From positions 146,354 through 210,353 of the forward strand of contig CAJINV010000002.1 in the NCBI GenBank assembly GCA_905178155.1: 64,000 nucleotides of DNA, written 5' to 3'. A model generated the notes under the pieces. That model saw only the letters and a program-made list of their open reading frames with translations, was not told where the DNA came from and searched no databases. Each line of letters opens with the position of its first letter. The stretch's first letter is position 1. The position numbers and the translations under genes were made by a program. The stretch comes from Amoebophrya sp. A120. Taxonomy: Eukaryota; Sar; Dinophyceae; Syndiniales; Amoebophryaceae. Positions 24,501-39,500 of this stretch are shown here, in pieces.

Positions 24501-27500
24501 CGTCGTTGGCGTGCCTTAATTTGCTGGCAATCACTCTGTACTACGTCAGGTTTGATGCCAGCGCGAGGACCACTCTGCAGTCCGGAAGCAGGTTCTTTCT
24601 GCTCACTTTTCACCGCAGCCAACAGTCCGGAAGCAGGTTCTTTCTGCTCACTTTTCACCGCAGCCAAACCAGCAGGCTTCGCCGCTTTCCTCGCCGCTCT
24701 GTTCGCAAATTCCCGCGCCCGCTTCTCCTCCTCATCCAGCACCGTTGTCAACGCCTCGACCCGCCGCCGTAAATTCAGCACCATGGCCCAAAACTGCGGA
24801 CAACGAACGCAAATGTACATCATAAGGATGAAGTGGTACTGTTTTTTTTGCTTCGGTCCCAGCCACGGCGCTTCCTTCTCCGCCCAGGTGGATAGGAAGT
24901 GTTCGATCGTTGGCCTGTTGCTCGTGGTCTCAAAGCTCTGATGAGCAGCCATGATCGAGTTTGGCTTCGGCGCAACATGGTGTTGTCTACGCGCAATCCT
25001 TCTCGATGTTGATTTCCTGATGCCGGAATTGAGCGAAGCGTGTAGGAGGTTAGAAAACAAACCATCGTCATCGGAGTTTAGCGACCCGTCGGAATGATCT
25101 GCTCCGGGCATCGCCGAGCCGTCGTTTTCATGTTCCACTCCGCAGCTAATGTTAGTAGTTGTAGTACCTCTAGAAGAAGATAAAACCGAAACGACGATTT
25201 TCCCCTCGTTATCGGAAGACAGATACTGCTGACCACCGCCTTCGTCATCCGAGGACAAGAATCCGTTCGATCTTTCTGGCGGCGCGAATAAAGCCTGTGG
25301 CACGGTGAAATGCCCCTCGTAGTACTCTCGGTCCATTTTGTCCAAAAAGCCGTGTTTTTTCTTCAAGTCCAGAAACAGCGCACTGACCATGCAAATTTGT
25401 CTTGCGAAAGCAGGTAGGTTGTTCTCTGAGTCGATGAATCTGGTCGCGTTTTTTGCCGCTTTTCGGTATTCGCGTAAAACCACCGGATGTAGGCGTTTCT
25501 GAAAAGCGACTTCGTTACAGCTGGTGAGATCCAAGTCGAAGTCTTCTAGTACTGCTTCTGCTCCCGATGAAGCAGTACCATGCTTCCCAGCATGTAGTTG
25601 CAGATCAAACACCGGCGGACAACTCGTACTCGTGACCAGAAACTGCAAGTCCGCTGCATTTCCCGGAAAGTCGTGGTTTCGGTGAAACAGGCTGACTCTG
25701 AGATCGTGGAGGGTTTTGATAAAACCCTGGAATTTCTTTTCTTTGTCCAGTTCCGACATGTTATCCATTGTTTTGTACCCGAAGAACGTGTACGGTCTCG
25801 ACGTAAAACGACCATTTCGAACATCATTTTGCTCCACGATAAACTCCGGTTTCTGTTCGGATTCTGGCGTTTTGGGGAAGGAGGATTCGATATCCTGTGC
25901 AAAAGTATCGTACTCGTATTGCAGTCATACATGACAAATCTTTGTTTTATGGTCAATCCGCATTTACAAATTTTATCTCTCATGCTGAGGAAATTTGTAA
26001 TGCATTTCTACGATTACGATACTTTTGCAGTTCATATTCGAGCCTGGGGTTGCGGAGTTTGAAGAAACCGGTTCTCGTTTTGATTTATGAAATGAGAATA
26101 TAACTGGGTCTGGAAATTTCTGATGCTAGAATGTGCATCATGAAAGCCCTTCCTTATGCAGCAAAGCATGACAAGTTTGCATAACGCTTTCTCATACGCA
26201 ATTCGCATGAGACGCTGCGTTTTTGTATGACAAGAAAGGCTGCGACTTTTGTTCTTGGTCATGCAATACAGATTTCACAAGAATGTAAGAGCAGCAATAC
26301 AAGTTCCAACTTTCAAGACCCAGACATGTTTGCAATCCATATGATTTCCAAGTTGGAGAAAGTTTGCGGCGTTTGGTGTTGGACAAGAACAGCTTTCGGA
26401 GGTGAAAGAACTTCTGCTACCTCTTTGGCAAGGACAGGTTCCTGCTCTTGCACCTTCACGACCGTGGTCGTGGGGCCATTCATGATCGCCCTCGACGCTA
26501 GATGGACCTGCAGCACTTTATCGGTAGCCTGTTCTTCCGCATCTTCTGGTCTAATATCTGCTGGTGCCGCCTCCTCGGCTCCATCAAAGACGGTAGAATT
26601 TGTGTGCGTGTCGTGATGATCCCCCGAAGTGGAAGTAGTAGCATCATCGTCAACATCTCCGCAACTTCTTGTCGTTCTCCTGTCCAAAAGCCCGTCGTCC
26701 ACTTCGTCCCAATTCTCAACACTTGCCCCATGAAGTTCCATCTGCGATGTTGCGAATTGCAGAAATCTCGCTTGGGATTCTGTGAGCCGGGGGAGCGCTC
26801 CTGCTTGTAGTTCTGATGCCCCCACTTTAGCAGTATTGTGGACCACAGGTTTTGATTTTTCAATACTGAGAGGACCACGATCGGCCGCTATCCGCTTCCC
26901 GGTGGCAACCAGCTGGTACTCCACGTGAAGCCCGCTTCGGAGCTTGTTTTCATGAGCACCGGCACAGGTTGTAATAGCGCGGTCTGCGTCATCTGTTTCT
27001 GTCGTGCGAAGTAGACTTCTCTCGGGAAGAGCATCTTCGAGTGCAGCTGACTCTTTGTCGTGCTCCAGAACGTCAAAAATCGGCGCCATGTGCTCCAGGC
27101 CGTCCAAAACCGCCTTCGCGCTAGCGCTGTTCTCCTCGAAGAGCCCGAGGTCTGCGAAGGTTAGGCTGGTTTCTTCCGTTTTCTGCATCACAAAGCTGCT
27201 TTCCATCCCCGTGTTTTCTGCATGACAAAGCCCAGCTTTCCTTAGCATCTCCACATCCGTTTTCCGCAGCGTCAAGTGCCCGAACGCGGCTCGCAGATCC
27301 TTGAGTAATTTCGCGAACGCCGGACCTGTTTGCGCTGCCGGCGTCGAGTTGGAGTTTGTGTTGCGAAGGGTGGACGAGACGAGTGCGTCTTTCTCATGCT
27401 GTTTCCCATTCCCGTCCCCGAAGATGTCCAAAGGCAAATCCGGCATCGTCTTCCCTTCATGCCGGTTGATTCGGTAGTCGATGGCATCCTATGTAAAAAC

Positions 27501-30500
27501 GTCCCCACCCCATAGTCAAGATGGGGAATCGGCTAGACAAATCCACAAGTTTTGGCTGTCTTGCATGACAAATTTGGAGTTGTAGTGTAGTGCTGTTTGA
27601 GGTAGTTCAGCAGCATCACAGATCCAGTATACCAAGCTGATTGGAGCTCGACAAAATGCAAGACGCGAATTATAGAAAATTCAAATTCTTGTCATGGGGC
27701 TCCGCATGAGAAACATTCTCAGCATGCAGATTTGCATAATACAACTATGTTGGGGTGAGGATGTTTTTAAATACGATAGATGGAGAGAAGATTTGCGCCT
27801 GGCGGCGGAGTGAAAAGATCAACTTCTTCCTCCGTGCTCGCTGCTTCGCTATTCATCCCTCGGCAACTCCCATTCCTGTCCCTGCGGGCGGTCGTCCTGC
27901 TCTTCAAAAGTTTTTCAATCTCGTTGAACTTCGCTTCGTCGAATTTCTGCTGCGTCTCGAACAGTTTCGTTTCGCTGTGTTTCTTATGAACTGCAAAAGT
28001 ATCGTACTCGTCGTAGTAATTGCAATCATGCATTAGCATTACAAGTCTTTTTCTTAAAGGTAAATCCGCATTACAAATTTTATTTCTCATGCGGAGAAAA
28101 TTTGTCATGCATTCATACGAGTACGATACTTTTGCAGTCCATATTTCTGCATCACAGCTTCAACATCCTTCCACTGCACGTCCCTCGCGCCCGGCCCAGC
28201 CATTTCCCCCGCACGCACCATCTCGTCGAGCAGCTCTCTATGCCGTTTCGCGATCGGGCAGCACGATGATGAAAATTTGTCATGCGTGTTAGGAGCCCCC
28301 GCTAGGGACGCCGTCGCTGACGAAGGTCCACCTACCTCTGTTGCCCGGGTATTGTTCGCGTCGAAAAATTTGTCCAGATTCTCCAATAGCCGGCACAACA
28401 CATTTTCTTTCTCGAAAAACTCGGCTTTGGCTTTTTCGTAAAAAGGTTGGAAGTGCTGTAACTCCAGCTCGACTTCGTGAATTTTTTTCTCCCGTTTTTC
28501 GATTTCCTTCTGGAAAAACTCCACTTCCGGCTTGGACTTTTCGATCCCCTGCTGTTGTTCCTTTTTCAAACTTTTTTTCTTCTTCTGAAACGCTTTCAAC
28601 ACCGATTCCGTGTGGGCGTGGGCCATGAGAAGCTTTTCCTTCTCCTTTTGCAGAAGGTCTTCGAATTGTTCTCGCTTCGGTAAAATCGTTTCGAATTGCG
28701 TGTCGGATTTGTCGTTCGGGTTAAAGCAGTCGGAGTCGTCCGATAAAGCATTGGTATTTTCGTCTTCTTTTACTTCATCACCAGCTTGTTTTTTTGTCAA
28801 GCAGAAGTCAGGAGACACAATTTTCCTCCGCTTCTTCATCTCCTCCTTCTCAAGCCGTAGCTCCAGCTTTTCCCGTGCCTGTTCCTGTATTTTCTTCAGT
28901 TCCACGTGCGGCCGTTCGTGTTTCGCCACTTCCTTTATCTTCTCTGGGATTTGCAGGAAATACAAAATCTTGATTTTCTTCACTTTCTCTTCCAATTTCT
29001 CGATTTCCGCGAGGAGCTTCTCTTTTTCCAAAACTTTATCGTTGTAGAACTCCTGTCTGGCCTTCACCAATTTCTGTCCGTCTTTTTTCAAATGGTTCTT
29101 GTAGACCGTTATCACCCTGACCCACTCGTTTTTCTGTTCTTGTCGTTTGTGTTTCAGCTTTTCTTCGAGGTAGTGGAGTTCTAGAATGTTTTCGCACTTT
29201 TTCCTCAACTCGGCTTCCTGTTTCTTCAGAAAGGTGGCCGCTGCTCGTCGTTATGCATCGCAAACGTATCGCACGGCACTTGTAGCAAGTGCAACTGTAT
29301 GACAAATCTCCTTCTTAAGGCAAAGCAGCACGAGAAATTTCATCTGCCATGCTGAGAAAATTTGTAATGCAACCACTGCTACTAGCACTAGTACGGTACT
29401 TTTGCAATCCATAGTTGTGCTTGTAGTTCCGCATGAGAAAGAAGAGCTTCTGCTTCTTCATCCTCCTCGACCAAACACGGATCAAACGGCTTCTCCGAGT
29501 CCCAACTGCACAGCGGCTTGCTTCGATTCATTTCCGCATGGGAAAGCCCGAGCTTCCGGCTCTGGTTTTCCATTTCTAACGCTCTCCTTAATCCCTTCTC
29601 ACTTGTCCGCTTTAGCGAATCCAGAGCGAAATCTTCCAGGATCTCCTGGTCTTCCCGAAACCCGTGCGCGCTGTCCAGTAAAGGCGTTTGCACCGCCGCT
29701 TGGGTGGTTAAGTCCTGGTTCCCAAATCCCCTATCCTGCCGTTCCATTTTCTCCAACTCAAAAGCCACGTCCGCGCATCGCATTTTGTCCTTGTAATTCT
29801 CCACGAACACCTTCTGTCCAATTTGCTGCTTCGGTTTTACAAACCTCTCCTTGTAAAACAGCCAGTCCCTTCCGACCGGCCAGAGATTATGGGGTGTTTA
29901 TCAAATGCAAATATGGAGTCATCTGGGTCCACTGGAAAAATGCAAGTTTGTCATGCTTGTCTGGCATGACTCTTAAATCTGTGATGCATGAGCAGGAAAT
30001 AAAGGGCCTCGTCTTGCCTGTCATGCACAAACGCAGTTTGTCATGCGAGAAACGAAACACATAGCAGCGCAAAAACTTGTCATGCTGGGCTTCATGTTGC
30101 AGCGCGCCCCCGAATTCGTAGATTTGCATCACAAGTTTCCAGACCTCCCAGACACATTTGCACTTTGCATAGTGTTTGCACAGACACCAAATCCACCATC
30201 TCGTCGTAGGTCGGTACCGGTGCGGGTGGATATCCTGTGCAAAAGTCTCGTGCTCGTATTGCGATCATGCATGACAAATCTTTTTCTTAAGGTAAATCAG
30301 CATTACAAATTTCATTTTTCATGCTAGCGAAATTTGTAATGCATTTCTACGAATACGATACTTTTGCAATCCATAGTGGAACGCACTCCACGAATTTGTT
30401 GTGCTTCCGGCGGTTTGTCGAAATGTGTAGCCACATCTGCACGGTGAGAGACCTACTGCTCGCGATCCACTGGGAATCAGTGCAAACCGGGATCTATGCA

Positions 30501-33500
30501 TTGCAAACACGACCCCTGCTGGATGTCTGGAAGACTGCGAACTTGTGATGCGCGTTGCGGGTGACACAAAAATCTGTTTTGCCTGGCTTGCAAAAGATGC
30601 GATATTTCCGAAGCCGAAAGCGAATTTCTCATGCAGAATAGGCATTACACCCAGTGGTTTTTGCAGAACTTTTGATGCTAAGCCCTGCATTGCAGATATT
30701 GCGGAGCTTGGAAAAAATGCATGACAAATCTCGCAATGTGCCAGACCCAGACAAGTTTGCATTTGATAGGATCCGCATTTTGTTCCCATGACAGTCTTCC
30801 ACTACCTCCCGGCCAAACCGGAACTTCGCAATCCCGACGGGCTTGTTCGGGCGGTTTTCCGGGATGAGCCTTTCCGTTCGCTCCGGCTGCCCCGGCTCCT
30901 TGATCTTGAAAAAATTCCCCTTGTCGTTGTACGGCATGCGCAACCCGTTCTGCTCTTGCACGACGGAAGCGTGTATGAATTGCAAACATGTCTGAGTCTC
31001 TGGAAGATTACAGCTTGTCATGCAAAGTTTCAATCACAAAAGAATCTGTGTTGCGTGAACGCCAGCGGCAGCCCACTTCTTGCTAGGCAAAAAGCGGATT
31101 TCTCATGCGGGATAGGGATCAGGAAGGTCTCGCAGAATCTGTGATGCTTCTGTGTGCATTCTAGACCATGCGCGTGGTCGGCGAGATGCATGACAAATCT
31201 TGCATTCTTCCAGACCGAGACGTATTTGCATTTGATAGCATCGAATATTTGATCCAAAGTGTTGGTCGGGTGAGCCTGCTATCCTGTGCAAAAGTATCGT
31301 ACTCGTAGTAATTGCATTCATGCATTACAAATCTTTTTCTCAAGTTAAATCAGCATTACAAATTTAATTTGTAGTGCTGGGCTAATTTGTAATGCAATTT
31401 ATACTAGTACGATGCTTTTGCAGTTCATACCTGCAAATAGATCATCTGCAGCAGGTATGAGAGTGCACAACTTCCCCTCCCACTCATTTGCATAGCATGG
31501 TTGGCAATACACGTATCAGCAAGATTTTTGCCGATTTTGCATCACAGATTTGCACTGGAGCATAGGGCTATTTGGGCTACCAGAACTTGTCATGCAAACA
31601 GTGCCAAGAGGCAAAGGATGGATAGGGTATTTTGCATGACAAATGAGGGGGAGAGGAGTAGTTGTGCACGGCCATAGCACGTCCCAGGCCTTGTTGCTTT
31701 GCGAAGTTTTTTCCATCAGGGCCGTGATGTACGCTGTTCCAAAATCTCGGACCATCTTCCCCGAGGAAATATCCCTCGTTCGGTCGATCAAGATGTCCAG
31801 CCACATCAAGTGGTAACTCGAGCGCAGCTATCAACTGTAAAAATGTCTGGGTCTGGAAGATTCTGACGCTTGTCATGCACGTTTTGCATGAGCCATTATG
31901 TCTGTGATGCATACCGTAGCAATACAGATTTTTTGAGGGCTTCTTGATGCCTATTCTGCATGACAAATGCCTTCTCAGCGTAGCAAAAGTTGCATTCTGT
32001 TTGCTACTCATGCAACACAGATTTTTTTGGAATCCAAATACAGCATCACAAGTTGCATTCTTCCAGACCCAGACATTTTTGCATTTCATAGCAGCATCGC
32101 TTTCCCCGTGTTGAAACCCCCCGCATCGTAGACGACGACGACGAGCTCTTGTAAGTGCGGGAACTGTATCAAGTGCAAATATGTCTGGGTCTGGAAACTT
32201 GTGATGCTAGTTTGTGAATGGTGGGCGCACTGCGTTACGCAGCCACGCATGACAATGTGTTCTGAGCTCCTACGTGTTTCGCTTCCCGCATGACAAACTC
32301 AATTTTTGCATGCCAGGTAAGAGGCTGCTACTTCCCTGCTCATGCATTACAGATTTAAGAGTCATGCGAGACAAGCATGACAAACTGGCTTTCTTCCAAA
32401 CCCAGACTCATATTTGCACTCGATAAACTGCATGTGAATCGCCAACGCTCGTTCCTCCAAAAATTTCCCCGGGCTCGCACTTTGCTCCGGGTGGTGGATG
32501 ACAAACGAGTTCGGCGGGATCGAATACTGCCCCAGGTTTTCCCAATCCGAATACGCGTTCATGTCCAAATCTTCCATGTACGGGTGTTGGGGCGTCTGCT
32601 TCTCAATCAGAAACGTCGGGATGTGATGTCTATACAGCCAGGACAGGCATCGCTGCACCGTATGGGATTCTCAAACGCCGCACGCTCAGCTGCTTTTACA
32701 TGATTTGTCATGCAAAATGAGGAGCAACATCCACACGGTGAAGGTACTTCGCATGACAAATTTTGGAAAGGCTAAACAGCACCGAAATCTGTGCGGAATT
32801 TGTAATGCTACAGGTGCAAGAACCTCCCGTCTCTGACTTTTCCCATTCTTGCATTACAAATTCATGTCGAACAGCTAAGAATGTAGCATTTGAGAGCTCC
32901 ATATAATGTGTGTTGCGTTTCTGCATCGTCCGGAAATCCCCACTATCAAATGCAAGTATGTCTGGATCTGGAAGGTTGAACCTGTATTGCGTGTTTCGCA
33001 TTCCTAAAAAATCTGTATTGCATAAGCAGCAAATATAGGGCCGCACTTTCGTCATGCAAAAGCGCAGTTTGAAATGGGTTCTTCGCATGAGAAAGCGTTT
33101 GAAACATATTGTCATGCTGCACTGCACTTACAGGCACAGTCAATCATGACCTTCCAGCATTACAAGTTTCCAGACCTCCCAGTAGACATATTTGCGATCC
33201 ATACCCACTTCCCGGTGTTTGTAAAGGGGTTGCAGCTCGCGCCGGACAACGATGGGTGGGTGATCGTTTCGCTGTCAGCATTGAGAGCCAGGTCGTGCGC
33301 GAGGAAGAACTCGCGGATGCCTTCAAATTTCTCCCGCTGCCACGGCGGCATGAATTTCATCATCTTGAAACTGTAGAGTTTGTTGTAAAAGGTCGTGTTG
33401 CGCGGCCCTTGCCATTATCCAATGCAAATATGTCTGGGTCTGGAAAAATGCAGGTTTGTCATGCTTGTCTCACATGACTCTTGAACCTGTAATGCGTGAG

Positions 33501-36500
33501 CAGGAAAAGAGCCTCTTGCCTGTCATGTAAAAATGTAGTTTGTCATCCGGAAAGCGAAACACAAAGGAGCCCAGAAACTTGTCATGCGTGGCTGCCCATT
33601 TTTGCAGTGTTCCCACAATTCATAAATTAGCATCGCAATTTTTCAGACCCAGACTTCTACATATTTGCAATGCATAGCCACTCGCTTTCCACGCCAAACC
33701 CCAGGTGGTCGACGATTTGTCCGCGCATGATGATCCGGGACCCGAGTTTTTCCCCCGTTATGTGAAATAGATTTGACACGTATTCCTTATCTTCCCGTTG
33801 CTGGATTTCGGTTTTTATCCTGTGCAAAACTAACGTACTCGTCGTATAAGTGCATTGATTAGCATTACAAGTTTCCTCAGCATGACAAATGAAATGTCTA
33901 ATGCGGATTTCCCTTAAGAAAAAAATTTGTGATGCATGATTGCAATACGACGAGTACGATACTTTTGCAATTCATAGTTTTCTTCTCCTTCAAGTTGCTG
34001 AACAGAATCCCCGACAGATCCACGACGACATCCTCAAACATTTTGTGGTGCTCGGGGTTCTTCCGCACAATCAAGTAGTGCGTCAACATCTGGATTTGTC
34101 CGTCCGGCCAGACGCAGATCGTGCATTTCCTAGTGGTCTCGCGCTCCAGTCTCTTCTCGTAAACTTCGAATTGCTCCGGATACAGGAACATGGTTTCCTG
34201 ATTTTTCTCCGGCGCGGGCGTCCAGGACCAGCAGCATGTGACGAAGTACAAACACTGATCGGGCGCAAACTCCATAGGAATGTTCCCGATCACGCCTCCC
34301 GCCCGCCAGTCGAAGTTTTTCACGAACAGCCGCCCCTATGAATTGCAAAAGCAGCGTACTAGTAGTAATTGCAATACAAATTACCTCAGCACTACAAATT
34401 GAATTGTTTTTGTAATGCGGATTTGCCTTAGGAACTAGATTCGTAATGCATAAATGCAATCAGTACGAGTACGATACTTTTGCACCGGATAGTCCCTGCA
34501 GCATCACCATCTCGTGGTGAAAGCGGATAAAATGCGCGGTGGTCTCTTCGATCGGAGAATCGGTTTGGATGTACTTCCGCCAGTTCCGCGCGACCCGTTT
34601 TTCTTCTACGGTTTCGAGCCACTGGATCTGTTCTATGGCGCTCTCAACTGTTACATTCTCAACTGTTTCCATGATTTGTCATGCAAAATTGCCTTGACTA
34701 CCGACGCCATCAAGCTGCTTCGCATGACAAATTGAAATTATCAGACGGCCAAACAGGATGAGAATCTGTGCCAAATCTGTCATGCAAGACGCGCAACGTT
34801 CTTCCTTTCGCTTTTGCCTTTCTTGCATCACAAATTCATGTAACGGCTGAGAATGTAAGAGTTGAGAACGCCATATGTTCCTTCAAGTCGTCCTCGGCAG
34901 CGTGGGCGGATTTGAAGCTGTTTTTCAAAGCCGGCTTTTTCGGTTTGGCTTTTTTCACTTTCGGGGAGGCAAATTCCCCGTCACTCGTTTCCGCCTCCGC
35001 GGCTTCCAGGACCGCCTCCCGCTGCAGTTCCAATTCTCGTATCTTCTTTTCCCGCTGCTCACAACGAGCTTTTTTCCGGCAGAATCGCCATCGCACCTGC
35101 CGGTTTGCCTCGCAAACCTGCATGTTGTGGTCGTAAAGTTTTTGGACTTCGCGCAGCTTTTGGTCCTCATAGAAATCCTCGTTGGCAACTTTGTCCAGGA
35201 TTTTCAAGCTGTGTTTTGACCAGTGCGGGTGAAGTTTTGGTAGGGCTTCCAGATTTTCTCGGGTGAGGAAGGAGTTCGTTGTTTTATTTCCATCTGGGTC
35301 CTCGACATTATTGCCTTCCTGCCATAAGCGCAGGTGGGGTTTCCGTGCCGTTTTGGAGGTTGTACACGGACCTCCGCCACCTGGCATGTAGTTGGTGCCG
35401 GACCTCTCTTGATGTTTCTCTCCTTGATCTTTGTCTTGATGCTGCAGAGGAGCCAATGCTTCAGCGTGATCATGATCCCCAAAGCTACTTGCAAATTCGT
35501 CCAGGTCTAAGCTCTCCACGGATTCAAACCCCATCGACTCGGTGCTGTCACTGTGCTGATCTAACGTCGAGTCGGAGAAACAAATGTCCGGGAAATCGTT
35601 GCTGAAGGCCTCCTGAAATTGTGCGTCATCTTTTTTTGCAGCGTGAATTCCCGCCACGATCCCTTTCCGCCACCGCATGCCCCGCTTGCTTTTCGCGAAC
35701 TTTTGCTGCTCCGGGTAGTCGGTCACCCACTCCCCTGCTGCAGAATACCAGTCCCAGTCCCGATCCATCTCTGCTTTGTTATCCCAAAAGACCAGATCGA
35801 TGTCGACACCAGCCGCCTCCCGTTGCGCACGCGACGTGTATTTCGCGTAAAAGTAGTTTGTCTTTTCCTTCTCGACCTTGCCCCGACGTCTACGCGAAGT
35901 GGTCTTGTTGTTGATGTTCCCTCCCGAAACTAAAGACGAATTATTTCCTCGCTGGTCGTGCAGGTTGTTGCGCATTAATTCGTCCGCCTGGTCTTTCATT
36001 CTCCCACTGGTCTTCAATTTCTGCATAAAACTTAACTGCCTGTGCATCTTCGAGAACACAACCCCAACCCCCGACGCAGCAGCAGCAGCAGTAGCAGCTC
36101 CCTCTGGCTTCACACTTCTCCCGCGCTTCGTGAACCACTTCAAGCCGTCCAAGATCACGTTGCCCACTAGCGGCTTCAGTCTCGCAGTAGGTGTGGAAAT
36201 CCAAATTTCCCCGTTTTCCGCCCGGACGGTGACCAGTAGGTGTTGGTTGGGTAGCACGTACCCGCAAAATTTCACGTCGTGGCACGGAAAGTCGAGAGGA
36301 TCTGCGATCTTGCCGACGCGCACCCCCTCGTAGGGCCACGCGCGGGGCGGGCGATCCTTGTCTGCTTGGGAGATCTTGACCGTGTGTTTGCTTCGCTTTT
36401 CTCTCTTCTTTTGGAGAAGATGACGAGAGGGTTTAGAAGGAGGAAACTCGTCGTCCACGACTTTATTTTTGGGGTTTATTTTCCGGACGGGCCTGGTTCC

Positions 36501-39500
36501 CCTTGTTGTCGCAGAACAGCCGTACAAACGATCGTCTTTAGCTGTTGAAGCCAGCAGCTCATCATCGTGGTCCCTGCCCGAGGACGAAGAGGCTTCATCT
36601 GAAGTGAAATCCACATCATTCTCTTCCGGTTCGTGGTAATTCACGGCACAAGCCTCGGCAGGCACCGTTCCGAAGACCCAAACGACCCTCCCCCGGTCTA
36701 GGTGGATTTGCGGCTTGCAGGAAGATTTTTTCATCGACGAGGGAGGCCGCTTCTTGTTTTTACAATTCGCTGCTTGCTCGGCGAAAGACGGAACGACTTC
36801 TCTTTCGATTTCGACCTCCTGGGAAAAGACAGTCACCGGCCTCTCGCCATAGTCCCAATACTGCTTCCGAAACTTCATGTGCCCGTTTTTCATCTCCGCA
36901 ACGGAATCTTCGTGGTCAAGCTTATCGACTTGAACCAGAAGCGTTCGGTTCAGCTGGACTGGGCTCGTGGATGAACTACCGGCATTTTTGCTCAACATGT
37001 TTTCGGGGTCGGTATTTCCATTTCGGAAATAATCTTCCACTTGGGCTCCTGCACGTGCACCTTTTTCATCGTTAACAACATTTTCGGCTTGGAATAACGT
37101 AGGAGGAGGAGCACCAGCAACAGCACTTCCATTTTCATAATCATGACCCTCCCCGGGCTTAAGATTCGTCCCCAAACCAACCGCCGGCGAAACCGGTCTT
37201 ACCAGTGGCATGGACAGATTCAAATGCACCTGGTTCGGCTGTTCCATCTGAGTATCGCGCAGCAGCAAATGCAGGTCCCCGGTCGCTTTCTGCCACCGAA
37301 CCACGTAGCCGTGGGATCCGGGCCGTAACTCCTGCGTGTCTGTCAACCCGTATCCTGAGTAAAAGCATCCCCACACCAGAGTCAAGATGGGGACTTTGCA
37401 ACACAAGCCTAGAACTTTTGGGGGTCACGCATCACAAGTTGCAGTCCGTAGTGTAGTGCAGGTTCGCAAGGCCAGCTGCATCAGAAATCCATCTGCTCAT
37501 CCTGTTTACAGCATATACAAATTCCGAAACACTACTAAAAACGCCTCTCCTGGCGATGCGCATTACAAATGTTCCTGGCATTGCAAATCTGCATGACAAC
37601 TCTGGTGTGGGTACGTTTTCACTCAGGATAACCCGTAAGAACCGGAGTTGTCGAGCATCTCCATCTCTCGGTCGCCTCCGTTCCCGTATCAAATGCAAAA
37701 ATGTCTGGGTCTGGAAGATTGCAAGTAGATTTGTCATGCATATTTCTCATGACCCATGATGCCTGTAATGCTTGAACTAGCATCGCAGACTTTTAGAGGG
37801 TTTCCTGATGCACCTTCCGCATGAGAAGTGGCCTGTCTGTGTAGCAAAAACTGAACCCATCTTGCAGGTCATGCAATACAAATCTTTTTAGAGCTCAAAA
37901 ACAGCATGACAAGTTGCAATCTTCCAGACCCAGACATTTTTGCAGTTGATATCCCGGGGCAGAACACAAAGACGTCGTACTCATACGCATCGGAAATGCG
38001 GTTCAAAGTGCAGAGATGGATCGTTTTTTCGTACAGGACCTCCTGTTTAAACGGCTTGATTTTCGCCAGCCCCTGGGCCAGTAAACACTGGTTGCTCTTG
38101 ACCTCGGATCGCACTCCCCCAAAGTCCCAGTGCCTTGTATGAACTGCAAAAGTATCGTACTCGTATAAATGCATTATACATTCCCTCAGCATGACGAATG
38201 GAATTTGTCATGCTGATCTACCTTGAAAAAGAGATTTGCCATGCATACATGCGATTAGTACGAGTACGATACTTTTGCACACGATACCTTCGCTGACAGG
38301 TCAAAATCGCGGGCTGGTTTGCCTTCTTACTCATCTCGTAACTCAGTTTCTGCACCAACTGCAGCTGAAAGAGGTCGTGCGGGACTTTGTCGCCGATGTG
38401 GTAGTATCCTGTGCAAAAGTATCGCCCTCGTAGTAAATGCATTTATGCATTACAAATCGCTTTCTCAAGGTAAATCAGCATTTCATTTGTCATGCTGGGC
38501 TAATTACTATCTAAACTGCAGCAGCTGGTCAAAAATGCATGCGAGGGGTATGTTCGGGGGTATGTTCGGGGGTGTGTCAGGAGTATGCAAATGCTCCTCA
38601 ATCACGGGCGGACTACAATTTTTTGCCGAAAAGCCAACAGGTGGGGTATAAACATACCCCAGACACACCCCAGACATACCCCAGACAGACCCCCGAACAT
38701 ACCCCAGGCAAAAAGTCCAAACATACCCCAGACACACCCCGGACACACCCCGGGCAGACTTTCGGACACACCCCGGGCAGACTTTCGGACACACCCCGGG
38801 CAGACTTTCGGACACACCCCGGCCAAACTTTCGGACTTTGACATGTGGGGTTTGGACCCGAAGCCCAGTCTGTCTGTCGCGCGAGACCGTGCGGCCAAGG
38901 GGCGATCGAAAGCCCTAGGTCAGCGCGGGGATTGTGTCCCCACGCCATGACCTAGGTGCCAGCTGTGGCCATTTCCGTCCCGGACGCCGTGCGGCCAAGG
39001 GGCGAAAGCCGTAGGCCAGCGCGGGGACTCGGTCCCCGCGTCATGGCGTAGGGGCCAGCTGTGGGCGCTTCCCGGACGCCGTGCGGCCAAGGGGCGAAAG
39101 CCCTAGGCCAGCGCGGGGACTCGGTCCCCGCGTCATGGCCTAGGGGCCAGCTGTGCGCGCTTCCCGGACAGCGTGCGGCCAAGGGGCGAAAGCCCTAGGC
39201 CGGCGCGGGCACCCGGACCCCGCGTCACGCCCTAGGGGCCAGCTGTAAGCGCTTTCCGGACACCGTGCGGCCAAGGGGCGAAGGCCCTAGGCCAGCGCGG
39301 GGACTCGGCCCCCGCGTCATGGCCTAGGGGCCAGCTGCAAGCGCTTCCCGGACACCGTGCGGCCAAGGGGCGAAAGCCCTAGGCCAGCGCGGGGACTCGG
39401 CCCCCGCGTCATGGCCTAGGGGCCAGCTGTAAGCGCTTCCCGGACACCGTGCGGGCAAGGGGCGAAAGCCCTAGGCCAGCGCGGGGACTCGGCCCCCGCG

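Noticed and set aside
31677-32660. P-loop NTPase in the giant protein (DAGGFNTGKAM)
   Set aside because: The spacing does not fit GxxxxGK[ST], since the residue after GK is Ala, and no Walker B partner was found.
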